DNA of 6,805 nucleotides from positions 1-6,805 of the forward strand of contig JAFMIT010000087.1 of NCBI GenBank assembly GCA_017853815.1, given 5' to 3'. Positions 1-5,762 of the stretch are shown here, piece by piece. The notes under the pieces were generated by a model. It was not told where the DNA came from. It did not search any database and saw nothing but the letters and a program-made list of their open reading frames with translations. The position numbers and the translations under genes were made by a program. Position 1 is the first letter of the stretch. Each line of letters starts with the position of its first letter. The DNA comes from Actinomycetota bacterium. Lineage in GTDB: Bacteria; Actinomycetota; Actinomycetes; S36-B12; UBA5976.

Positions 1-346
1 CAAGAATGATGCGCGAACAATGCAGTTCGATTCCACTGTCATCACGTTCGCCTTTACGGAGGCGCAGAATGAATTCATTATTCGACTCGCTCACAGACCA
101 CACTGCAGAGCGCGAGAGGTACGTCAACGTGCCGCGTTGTTGTTGCGCCGAAATCCTCTGAGCGAGAGCAACAAGCGTTGGCCAGTCTTTGTTATGCGCC
201 ATGCCTGTGACATCGTGACGGAAGTACTGACCACCGAGCCGTTCGCCGGCATCCACCAGCACCACCCGCGCCCCGCACTCTGCAGCATGCGCAGCAGCGG
301 CCATGCCAGCCGGGCCAGCGCCAACCACGACGATGTCACTGCGCAT
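1..346 (-). CDS. FAD/NAD(P)-dependent oxidoreductase, alpha subunit of a D-hydroxyproline dehydrogenase-type complex (partial, N-terminus only)
   Basis: Reading from ATG at 346-344, the frame stays open to the window edge, giving 115 residues of a longer protein. The N-terminus is a Rossmann FAD-binding fold: VVVGAGPAG at residues 6-14 (GxGxxG), an acidic residue D32 at the end of the second strand (LVDAGE), then LGGQYFR at 37-43. The GGQ-x-x-R sequence after the fold is typical of the pyridine nucleotide-disulfide oxidoreductase subunits of HcnB/opine oxidase/D-hydroxyproline dehydrogenase complexes, which pass electrons on from the catalytic subunit. The start overlaps the stop of the 2Fe-2S gene by 11 nt (ATGCGCAGTGA), and no other start codon lies between it and the in-frame stop at 367-365. 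A GGGG stretch 7 nt upstream is a weak ribosome site. The family is inferred from the N-terminus plus neighbours; the remaining domains are not visible. Confidence 0.85.
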   Translation of the reverse strand, partial: MRSDIVVVGAGPAGMAAAAHAAECGARVVLVDAGERLGGQYFRHDVTGMAHNKDWPTLVALAQRISAQQQRGTLTYLSRSAVWSVSESNNEFILRLRKGERDDSGIELHCSRIIL

Positions 347-602
347 GAGGATGCCCCACTTGCGTCACGATGACATCTCCGTCGCGCACCAGATCAAGGC
401 AAGCGCGGATATCCGATTGCCCGTTGATGGTGACAAGACAATCGAAACATTGACCAATACCGCAGAAGAGTCCGCGAGGCGAACCCTCATGTCGGGTCGT
501 GCGCCAGGCGTTCACTCCGTGCGCGAGCAGCGCAGCCGCAACGGTGGTGCCCTCAACACAGGTGAGTGAGGTGCCATTAAAACTGAAGCGAATCTCAGAC
601 AT
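336..602 (-). CDS. 2Fe-2S ferredoxin-like gamma subunit of the dehydrogenase complex
   Basis: This 88-residue protein carries the cluster pattern of the small subunit of HcnA/opine oxidase/D-hydroxyproline dehydrogenase complexes: C47, C52 and C55 in FCGIGQCFDC, then C68 in DIRAC. These four cysteines are expected to bind one 2Fe-2S cluster that links the two flavin subunits. The N-terminal part (IRFSFNG, then EGTTVAAALLAHG) fits the beta-grasp ferredoxin fold with its first helix. ATG at 602 is chosen over a TTG four codons upstream at 614 because GAGG sits 6 nt before it (612-609) and it lies in a tight 8-nt overlap with the stop of the upstream FAD subunit (ATGTCTGA). The 3' end overlaps the alpha-subunit start by 11 nt, so all three subunits are probably translationally coupled. 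The protein is soluble, with no signal peptide. Confidence 0.92.
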   Translation of the reverse strand: MSEIRFSFNGTSLTCVEGTTVAAALLAHGVNAWRTTRHEGSPRGLFCGIGQCFDCLVTINGQSDIRACLDLVRDGDVIVTQVGHPHAQ

Positions 603-1752
603 GAGCAGCCTCAAATCGCTCGGGTCGAAATGGCGTTAAGTCGAGCGCCAGGTGTGCGCCGATAATGGAGTCGGCGATGAGCTTTCCGCTCGCTGGCGCA
701 AGTCCAACGCCTGCACCCTCGTGTCCGCAGGCATGGAAAAGTCCAGGCACTCGCGAGTCTGGTCCGATGACAGGTAAGTGGTCTGGACAGTACGGTCGAA
801 AACCCGAGTAGGTGCGTAGCAGTGTGACATCTTTAAGAAAAGGGAAAATCGAAATCGCACCACGCGCGAGCCGTTGTAGAACTTCGTAGTTAATCGAGCG
901 ATCAAAGCCCACGCGTTCACGACTTGCGCCAATCAGGATCGTGCCGGCGCGAGTTCCTTCCACCACGGTTGAGGTTTCGAGTCCTTCGTTATCGCTTGCG
1001 ACGTTAGCGAGGTACTCCGCGGTGTACACCTTGTGATGCACCATCGGTGGCATCGGTGTCGTTACGAGTATGAATCCTCGCCGCGGATGAATCGGCAACT
1101 CAACCCCGGCCAGAGCAGCAATGGCGCCGCCCCACGTTCCGGCAGCGTTGATGACGATTGGTGTTGAGCAGCGACCGCGAGAAGTGATGACTGCACTGAC
1201 GGCACCTGCGGAGTCTCGTTCAATCGCCGTGACATCTGCACCTGTTACCACCGTCACTGCCGCACTGCTCAGCATTTCGGCAGCAGTCAACATTGGCTGC
1301 ACCTGAGCATCCTGCGGATATAGGACTGCAGAGATGACATCGCGCGTGATGTGCGGCTCTATTTCGCGAAGCTCGTCAGCGCTGAGCTCCACTGCTTCGA
1401 CACCGGCGGCGCGCTGGAAAGTGGCGGTCTCCTTGAGTCGGCGCGACACCAGGTCGGTGGTCGCTACAACCACGCCACCTTTAGCATCGAACTCTCCGCG
1501 CTGCAGGTTCTCGCCGATTTCTTGCCATAACGCGCGGCTATATAAAGCAAGTTCAAGCTCAGCGCCGATTTCTTTGTCGCTCACAAGAATGTTGCCTTCG
1601 CCCGCGCCAGTCGTGCCAGACGCGATCAACCCGCGATCGACGACCACAACGTTCAGGCCAGCCGCCGCGAGGTAATGCGCACAACTGGCACCCACTACAC
1701 CCGCGCCAATGACCACCGCATCAGCGGTGGCAGGCAGCACGGTCGTGGTCAT
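595..1752 (-). CDS. DAO-family FAD-dependent dehydrogenase, probable D-hydroxyproline dehydrogenase catalytic (beta) subunit
   Basis: This 385-residue protein has the D-amino acid oxidase fold. The FAD-binding start is VVIGAGVVGASCAHYL (G16, G18, G21), with D39 ending the second strand, followed by SGTTGAGEGNILVSDK (45-60). The C-terminal FAD-contact part has GFRPYCPDHLPVIGPD (317-332) and CGHEGAGVGLAPASG (342-356), both usual for this family. Members oxidise secondary or D-amino acids to imines. Next to an epimerase and a DapA-like deaminase the expected reaction is cis-4-hydroxy-D-proline to 1-pyrroline-4-hydroxy-2-carboxylate, with electrons leaving through the 2Fe-2S and FAD/NAD subunits encoded directly downstream rather than to oxygen. 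ATG at 1752 is preferred over a GTG at 1785 because AAGGA (1764-1760) lies 7 nt before it and the Rossmann fold follows at the usual distance. Substrate is inferred from context; sarcosine, proline or an opine remain possible. Confidence 0.9.
   Translation of the reverse strand: MTTTVLPATADAVVIGAGVVGASCAHYLAAAGLNVVVVDRGLIASGTTGAGEGNILVSDKEIGAELELALYSRALWQEIGENLQRGEFDAKGGVVVATTDLVSRRLKETATFQRAAGVEAVELSADELREIEPHITRDVISAVLYPQDAQVQPMLTAAEMLSSAAVTVVTGADVTAIERDSAGAVSAVITSRGRCSTPIVINAAGTWGGAIAALAGVELPIHPRRGFILVTTPMPPMVHHKVYTAEYLANVASDNEGLETSTVVEGTRAGTILIGASRERVGFDRSINYEVLQRLARGAISIFPFLKDVTLLRTYSGFRPYCPDHLPVIGPDSRVPGLFHACGHEGAGVGLAPASGKLIADSIIGAHLALDLTPFRPERFEAAHV
609..612 (-). promoter_or_regulatory. 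Shine-Dalgarno GAGG of the 2Fe-2S subunit
   Basis: GAGG lies inside the end of the FAD subunit gene, 6 nt before ATG 602-600. It decides between this ATG and the upstream TTG at 614, which would place the GAGG inside the coding sequence. Confidence 0.6.
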
Positions 1753-1759
1753 CGCGGAA

Positions 1760-1764
1760 TCCTT
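1760..1764 (-). promoter_or_regulatory. Shine-Dalgarno AAGGA of the FAD catalytic subunit
   Basis: AAGGA on the minus strand is 7 nt upstream of ATG 1752-1750. It supports that start over the GTG eleven codons upstream. Confidence 0.65.
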
Positions 1765-1785
1765 ACAGCCAGGGACCAAAAGCAC

Positions 1786-1816
1786 TTGCGGAAACCCGCA
1801 TCGTCGAGTGTAGTAT
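1786..1816 (+). promoter_or_regulatory. Weak candidate promoter of the deaminase-epimerase-aldehyde dehydrogenase-regulator arm
   Basis: TAGTAT (1811-1816) fits TAnnnT as a -10 element, and TTGCGG (1786-1791) is a poor -35 at a long 19-nt spacing. The -10 would place a start near 1823, inside the candidate operator and about 24 nt before the ATG. The plus and minus -10 elements nearly coincide, so the two promoters would overlap back to back. Confidence 0.25.
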
Positions 1817-1835
1817 GTGATGTATTACAGTACAA
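1807..1835 (-). promoter_or_regulatory. Candidate promoter of the dehydrogenase arm
   Basis: On the minus strand TTGTAC (1835-1830) and TACACT (1812-1807) are separated by 17 nt, giving -35-like and -10-like elements (3/6 and 4/6 matches to the sigma-70 consensus; TACACT fits the TAnnnT pattern common in actinobacteria). It would drive the three dehydrogenase subunits. The palindrome at 1821-1829 lies in its spacer. This is a pattern match only. Confidence 0.4.
1821..1829. promoter_or_regulatory. Candidate operator for the FadR-type GntR regulator (TGTATTACA)
   Basis: TGTA-T-TACA is a perfect 9-bp palindrome around a central base. Its core GTA-T-TAC matches the GTM-N(0-1)-KAC half-site pattern known for FadR-subfamily GntR proteins, and such a regulator is encoded at 5115-5762. 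The flanking t and a of the extended family consensus are absent (a at 1820, g at 1830). It lies in the only divergent intergenic region, inside the spacer of the candidate minus promoter and just upstream of the plus-arm ribosome site. One further TGTA/TACA pair (1809-1812 and 1831-1834) brackets it. Binding is inferred. Confidence 0.45.
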
Positions 1836-1841
1836 GAGAGG
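1835..1841 (+). promoter_or_regulatory. Shine-Dalgarno AGAGAGG of the DapA-family gene
   Basis: AGAGAGG ends 5 nt before ATG 1847-1849. It selects this start over GTG 1817 and ATG 1820 in the same frame, which would run through the palindrome and candidate promoters. Confidence 0.7.
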
Positions 1842-1846
1842 TCACT

Positions 1847-2737
1847 ATGAGCACGAAACCTTGGCACGGCGTCTTAACCGCCACTGCTCTTCCCTACACC
1901 GCCGACGGCGCCGTCGACTTTGACGCTTACGCCGATCACGTCGCGTGGCAGGCAGCTTCCGGCTGTCACGGCGTCGTCCCCAACGGCAGTCTCGGCGAAT
2001 ACCAAGTGCTCACCGCCGACGAACGTCGCAAGGTCGTCGAAGTTGCAGTAGCCGCTTCTCCTACTGGTTTCACTGTTATGCCCGGCGTCGCCGCTTACGG
2101 CGCTCTCGAAGCGCGCATCTGGGCAGAACAAGCAGCCGAAGCTGGCGCCCAGTGTGTGATGCTGTTGCCACCAAACGCGTATCGCGCAGATGAACGCGCA
2201 GTGCTCGAGCACTACCGCATCGTCGCGAAAGCTGGCATCCCCATCATCGCGTACAACAACCCCTTCGATACCAAAGTTGACCTGACGCCATCACTGCTCG
2301 GCAAGATCTATGGAGAAGGTCTGATCGTCGGTGTCAAAGAATTCTCTGGCGATGCTCGTCGTGCGTACGAAATTGCGGAGAACGCACCCGGTCTCGATCT
2401 TCTGATCGGTTCAGATGATGTGCTTCTTGAACTCGCAATCGCGGGTGCGGTCGGCTGGGTGTCGGGTTACCCGAACGCTTTCCCTGTTACCTGCGTCGAT
2501 CTCTACGAACTCGCCATGGACAAGAATCTCGAAGAGGCGCTTCCGCTCTATCGAATGATGCACCCTCTGCTGCGTTGGGATTCGAAGACTGAATTCGTTC
2601 AAGCCATCAAACTTTCGATGGACATGGTTGGCCGCAAGGGCGGCACCTGCCGACCACCGCGTCAGCCACTCACTGCCGAACAAGAACAAATCATTCGCGC
2701 CGCAACTCAGGTCGCCATCGATGCAGGTGCTCGATGA
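1847..2737 (+). CDS. DapA/DHDPS-family lyase, probable 1-pyrroline-4-hydroxy-2-carboxylate deaminase
   Basis: This 296-residue protein has the length and motifs of the class I aldolase-like DapA family, a TIM barrel with a Schiff-base lysine. Visible are PNGSLGEYQVLTADER (45-60) at the position of the usual GTTGE loop, IPIIAYNNP (131-139) with conserved Y136, and VGVKEFSGD (161-169) with the Schiff-base lysine K164. In hydroxyproline loci this enzyme removes water and ammonia from 1-pyrroline-4-hydroxy-2-carboxylate to give alpha-ketoglutarate semialdehyde (called HypD or LhpC in other bacteria). It is unlikely to be a lysine-pathway DHDPS because the loop carries Ser-Leu instead of Thr-Thr and because of its neighbours. 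It is first in the plus arm; its stop overlaps the epimerase start as ATGA. The family is clear; the substrate is from context. A dehydratase for sugar-derived keto-deoxy acids feeding the same semialdehyde is the main alternative. Confidence 0.9.
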   Translation: MSTKPWHGVLTATALPYTADGAVDFDAYADHVAWQAASGCHGVVPNGSLGEYQVLTADERRKVVEVAVAASPTGFTVMPGVAAYGALEARIWAEQAAEAGAQCVMLLPPNAYRADERAVLEHYRIVAKAGIPIIAYNNPFDTKVDLTPSLLGKIYGEGLIVGVKEFSGDARRAYEIAENAPGLDLLIGSDDVLLELAIAGAVGWVSGYPNAFPVTCVDLYELAMDKNLEEALPLYRMMHPLLRWDSKTEFVQAIKLSMDMVGRKGGTCRPPRQPLTAEQEQIIRAATQVAIDAGAR

Positions 2738-3738
2738 CCGCGTTGCCTACGTGGTTCAAGGCAGTCGATTCGCATACGGAAGGTATGCCGACTCGCGTCA
2801 TCGTCGATGGCGTTGGCGAAATTCCAGGCGCCACCATGTTCGACAAACGTCGTTACTTCATGGACCACATGGACGATGTTCGACTGCTGCTGATGAACGA
2901 ACCTCGCGGACATTCCGCTATGAGCGGCGCGATCCTGCAGCCATCTACCCGGCCCGACTGCCAATGGGGCGTTGTGTACATCGAAGTGTCAGGCTGCTTA
3001 CCAATGTGCGGTCACGGCACCATCGGTGTGGCGACCGTGTTGGTTAACGAGGGCATGGTTGATGTCGTGGAAGGTGTTACACATATCAATCTTGATACGC
3101 CAGCTGGCCTCGTCGGCGTCGACGTCAAAGTGGAGAATGGCAAGGCCCGCCAAGTGACACTGACGAACGTTCCATCTTTCACACTCGGACTCGATTGCGA
3201 AGTAGATGTGCCCGGTGTCGGTCCCGTGAAATACGACATGGCATTCGGCGGAAATTTCTACGCCATCGTTCCGATTGAACGTATCGGTATCGAGTTTGAT
3301 CGCAAGAACAAAGACGAAATGCTTGCCGTCGCGCTTCGCATGATGGATGCCATTAACGAAACTGATGAACCTGTTCATCCCGAGAATCCAGAGATTCGTG
3401 GCTGCCATCACGTCTACCTCGAGGCGCCGGGTAGCACGGCCGAGCACTCACGCCACGCCATGGCTATTCATCCGGGCTGGTTCGATCGCTCACCCTGTGG
3501 GACCGGCACCAGCGCTCGCATGGCTCAGTTGCACACGCGCGGGCTGTTGCCACTGAACCAAGATTTCGTCAACGAGTCGTTTATCGGTACCAACTTCATT
3601 GGTCGGCTCCTCGAAGAGACCACCGTCGGCGGATTACCAGCGGTGATTCCGACCGTGACAGGTCGCGCATGGATCACAGGTCACGCCGAGTACACCTACG
3701 ACCCGACAGATCCTTTCCCTACTGGTTTTGAACTTTAA
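2734..3738 (+). CDS. Proline racemase-family 4-hydroxyproline 2-epimerase
   Basis: This 334-residue protein matches the proline racemase family in length and motifs. The two catalytic cysteines are both present: C92 in MCGHGTIG and C255 in DRSPCGTGTSA, with D251 in the second motif. The first residues (FKAVDSHTEGMPTRVI) and the NEPRGHSAMSGAI segment are also characteristic. The Cys/Cys pair means a two-base racemase/epimerase; the trans-3-hydroxy-L-proline dehydratase branch has Thr in place of the second cysteine. With the dehydrogenase, deaminase and semialdehyde dehydrogenase alongside, the expected reaction is trans-4-hydroxy-L-proline to cis-4-hydroxy-D-proline (called HypE or LhpA elsewhere). 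Plain proline racemase activity cannot be excluded from sequence alone. The start ATG overlaps the preceding stop by 4 nt, with AGGTG (2725-2729) upstream, so translation is probably coupled. It is cytoplasmic, with no signal peptide. Confidence 0.92.
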   Translation: MTALPTWFKAVDSHTEGMPTRVIVDGVGEIPGATMFDKRRYFMDHMDDVRLLLMNEPRGHSAMSGAILQPSTRPDCQWGVVYIEVSGCLPMCGHGTIGVATVLVNEGMVDVVEGVTHINLDTPAGLVGVDVKVENGKARQVTLTNVPSFTLGLDCEVDVPGVGPVKYDMAFGGNFYAIVPIERIGIEFDRKNKDEMLAVALRMMDAINETDEPVHPENPEIRGCHHVYLEAPGSTAEHSRHAMAIHPGWFDRSPCGTGTSARMAQLHTRGLLPLNQDFVNESFIGTNFIGRLLEETTVGGLPAVIPTVTGRAWITGHAEYTYDPTDPFPTGFEL

Positions 3739-3740
3739 GG
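3737..3740 (+). promoter_or_regulatory. Shine-Dalgarno AAGG of the aldehyde dehydrogenase
   Basis: AAGG overlaps the epimerase TAA stop (3736-3738) and ends 5 nt before ATG 3746-3748. It favours this start over a TTG at 3728 that would overlap the epimerase. Confidence 0.6.
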
Positions 3741-3745
3741 CAGAC

Positions 3746-5110
3746 ATGACTCTCGTATCGCTCTCACCTCAGAATCCCGCGGACGTGGTCGCGGAGCAGG
3801 CCGAAACATCGCCTTCCGCGGTCGGTGCCATCGTCGCGAATGCACGCAGTGCTCAGGCCGCATGGTGGGCAAGTGGTGCTGCGGCTCGCAGTGCCGCGCT
3901 TACTGCGGCAGCTAATGCCTTAGCTGCGAGAACAGACGAAGCCGCCGCGCTCATTGTGCGCGAAGTTGGCAAACCAACAGCTGAAGCTGTCGGCGAAGTT
4001 GGTCGTGCTGTCGCAATCCTTCGGTACTACGCACAGGCATCGTTTATCCCAAAGGGCGATGTGTTTGCGCCGTCTGCGAAAGGCTTCCTGTGGTCTGAAC
4101 GCAGGCCACACGGTGTCGCTGGACTCATCACGCCGTGGAACTTTCCGCTGGCGATTCCACTATGGAAAGCTGCGCCCGCGCTCGCCGCTGGAAATGCGGT
4201 CGTCCTCAAGCCGTCCCCTGACGCCATCGCTTGCGCAGCGCTCCTCGACGAGATTTTGCAGTCGGTGCTGCCAGCGAATCTGTTCACTGTCGTTTATGGC
4301 GGTGCGGAAGTTGGCGAAGCACTTGTCGATGCTGTCGATATCGTGTCTTTCACGGGTTCGAATGCAGTCGGCAAACACATTGCGGTAGCTGCAAGCCGCC
4401 GCGGAATCCCGGTGCAGGCCGAGATGGGCGGCCAGAACGCCGCCATCGTTTTGCCGTGTGCCGATATCGCCTCAACGGCTGCCACCATCGCTGGCGCAGC
4501 CATGTGGTTCGCTGGCCAAAAATGCACCTGCACTCGTCGAGTTATCACTCTCGGGCACCAGCCAGAGTTCTTGAGTGCACTCGTCAACGCCATCGATAGT
4601 CTGAAGACTGGCGACCCTGCGACTGCTGGCAATACCGTCGGCCCACTCATCAACGAAACATCATTGATGAAGTTCCGCTCGGCACTCGAATCGGCGAAGG
4701 CCATCGGTGCCGAGGTGCTCACCGGCGGCGATGTCATCGACGGCTTATACGTCCAGCCGACCGTTCTCCGAGGCGTTCCGGCTGATCATCCGCTGTCCTG
4801 CGATGAAGTCTTCGGTCCATTGCTGACTGTTCACGAGGCCACCAGCCTGGAACACGCAATCGAGCTTGCCGAATCAGTCAAGTACGGACTGGCTACGTCG
4901 ATCCACGGAACTCAACACGATGTCATCATGAAAATCGTCGAGTCCGTCCACACTGGCATGATCAAAGTGAATGCAGGCACGACTGGGGTCGACTTCTACG
5001 CACCATTCGGCGGCGAACGTGAATCGTCGATTGGTATGCGTGAACAAGGACTCGCAGCGCTCGACTTTTACTCCTCCACTCACACCGTGACGTACTCACC
5101 AAGCAAGTAA
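3746..5110 (+). CDS. Aldehyde dehydrogenase, probable alpha-ketoglutarate semialdehyde dehydrogenase
   Basis: This 454-residue protein is a complete ALDH-superfamily catalytic domain. TPWNFPLAIPLWKAAPALAA carries oxyanion N132. VVLKPS and FTGSNAVGK form the cofactor site. E226 in AEMGGQNAAIV is the general base, and C260 in FAGQKCTCTRR is the nucleophile. The E-to-C distance of 34 residues is the usual one. Near the C-terminus GVDFYAPFGGERESS and MREQGLAALDFYSS resemble the GVDYHVPFGG...REQG...EFY pattern of alpha-ketoglutarate semialdehyde dehydrogenases. It should oxidise the DapA-like enzyme's product to alpha-ketoglutarate with NAD(P)+, delivering hydroxyproline carbon to the citric acid cycle. 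The N-terminus is about 20-25 residues shorter than common ALDHs; no better upstream start exists. A second cysteine, C262, lies two residues after the nucleophile. The gap to the epimerase is 7 nt and to the regulator 4 nt. Confidence 0.92.
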   Translation: MTLVSLSPQNPADVVAEQAETSPSAVGAIVANARSAQAAWWASGAAARSAALTAAANALAARTDEAAALIVREVGKPTAEAVGEVGRAVAILRYYAQASFIPKGDVFAPSAKGFLWSERRPHGVAGLITPWNFPLAIPLWKAAPALAAGNAVVLKPSPDAIACAALLDEILQSVLPANLFTVVYGGAEVGEALVDAVDIVSFTGSNAVGKHIAVAASRRGIPVQAEMGGQNAAIVLPCADIASTAATIAGAAMWFAGQKCTCTRRVITLGHQPEFLSALVNAIDSLKTGDPATAGNTVGPLINETSLMKFRSALESAKAIGAEVLTGGDVIDGLYVQPTVLRGVPADHPLSCDEVFGPLLTVHEATSLEHAIELAESVKYGLATSIHGTQHDVIMKIVESVHTGMIKVNAGTTGVDFYAPFGGERESSIGMREQGLAALDFYSSTHTVTYSPSK

Positions 5111-5114
5111 TCCC

Positions 5115-5762
5115 ATGATGTTTGAAATCGCACCTGCAGTATCGCTGAGAGAACGCATCGCAGACTCTCTGCGTGCGTCAGTGGTCTCGGGCGAGATGGA
5201 TCTCGGAGTTGTGTACTCGGTGCCCATGCTCGCCGAAAAATTTGGTGTGTCAATTACGCCGGTTCGTGAAGCCATGTTGGATCTGGCAAAAGAAGGCCTC
5301 GTCGAACCAGTAAAGAACAAGGGCTTCAGACTGCGCGAGCCATCGGACACGGAGCTCGATGACATTACGAACGTCCGCCTTCTGCTTGAGCCTCCTGCCA
5401 TCGCATCGCTGACTGGCACGCTCACGGCGACACAACTTGCCGAACTTCGTGAATTGGCTGATGCGGTTCTTGAAAGCGCCCGTTCAGGCGACATCGTCGA
5501 ATACGTCAGTCGTGACCGCACGCTTCATCGCAGGATGTTGGAATTTGTTGGCAATCCGACGCTGACCGACATCGTCTTGACTCTGCGTGCGCAATCGCGC
5601 TTGCTCGGGCTCACCGCTCTCGCGAGCAGCGGCTTGCTTTCCGCATCCGCGGACGAGCATCACGATCTCATCGAAGCTCTCGCAGGAACTGATGCCGCCC
5701 GAGTGGAACACATCATGCGCGAACATCTCGGCCACGTACGCAAAGAGTGGGCTGGCCGCTAA
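5115..5762 (+). CDS. GntR-family (FadR/FCD type) transcriptional regulator
   Basis: This 215-residue protein has an N-terminal winged helix (about residues 10-75): LRERIADSLRASVVSGEM, then VPMLAEKFGVSITPVREAML as the recognition region, and EGLVEPVKNKGFRL as the wing. The rest is an all-helical FCD ligand domain with the family's metal-binding pattern: D134 and H138 in RDRTLH, H182/H183 in DEHHDL, and H204 in REHLGH. FCD regulators sense small carboxylates, so hydroxyproline or a pathway intermediate is a likely ligand. As last gene of the plus arm it would be autoregulated; the palindrome at 1821-1829 fits its subfamily's site type. Two ATGs (5115 and 5118) follow the ALDH stop after only 4 nt with no clear Shine-Dalgarno sequence, suggesting coupled translation at reduced level. 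Its stop overlaps that of the convergent nucleotidyltransferase gene. Confidence 0.93.
   Translation: MMFEIAPAVSLRERIADSLRASVVSGEMDLGVVYSVPMLAEKFGVSITPVREAMLDLAKEGLVEPVKNKGFRLREPSDTELDDITNVRLLLEPPAIASLTGTLTATQLAELRELADAVLESARSGDIVEYVSRDRTLHRRMLEFVGNPTLTDIVLTLRAQSRLLGLTALASSGLLSASADEHHDLIEALAGTDAARVEHIMREHLGHVRKEWAGR

Noticed and set aside
20..569. Plus-strand open frames opposite the alpha and 2Fe-2S subunits
   Set aside because: The minus strand here has clear Rossmann and 2Fe-2S motifs with coupled starts; the plus frames show none.
1753..1785. GTG at 1785 as an upstream start of the FAD subunit
   Set aside because: The extra eleven residues lie before the AAGGA ribosome site and add nothing conserved; ATG 1752 is better placed.
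1817..1846. GTG 1817 or ATG 1820 as start of the DapA-family gene
   Set aside because: These would lie in the palindrome and promoter region, whereas ATG 1847 has a strong AGAGAGG 5 nt upstream.
2998..3447. Minus-strand open frame of 149 codons inside the epimerase gene
   Set aside because: It lies wholly opposite a gene with all catalytic motifs, shows no recognisable domain, and other antisense frames of similar kind occur across the GC-rich coding regions.
2734..3738. trans-3-hydroxy-L-proline dehydratase for the proline racemase-family gene
   Set aside because: That branch has Thr in place of the second catalytic cysteine; here C255 is present along with C92.
4024..4030. GTACTAC as a second regulator operator
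   Set aside because: It lies within the ALDH coding sequence, away from any promoter, and one such match is expected by chance in a window of this size.
4294..4737. Minus-strand open frame of 147 codons opposite the aldehyde dehydrogenase
   Set aside because: It is a shadow of the conserved ALDH catalytic region, with low-complexity Ala/Ser/Pro-rich translation and no motif.
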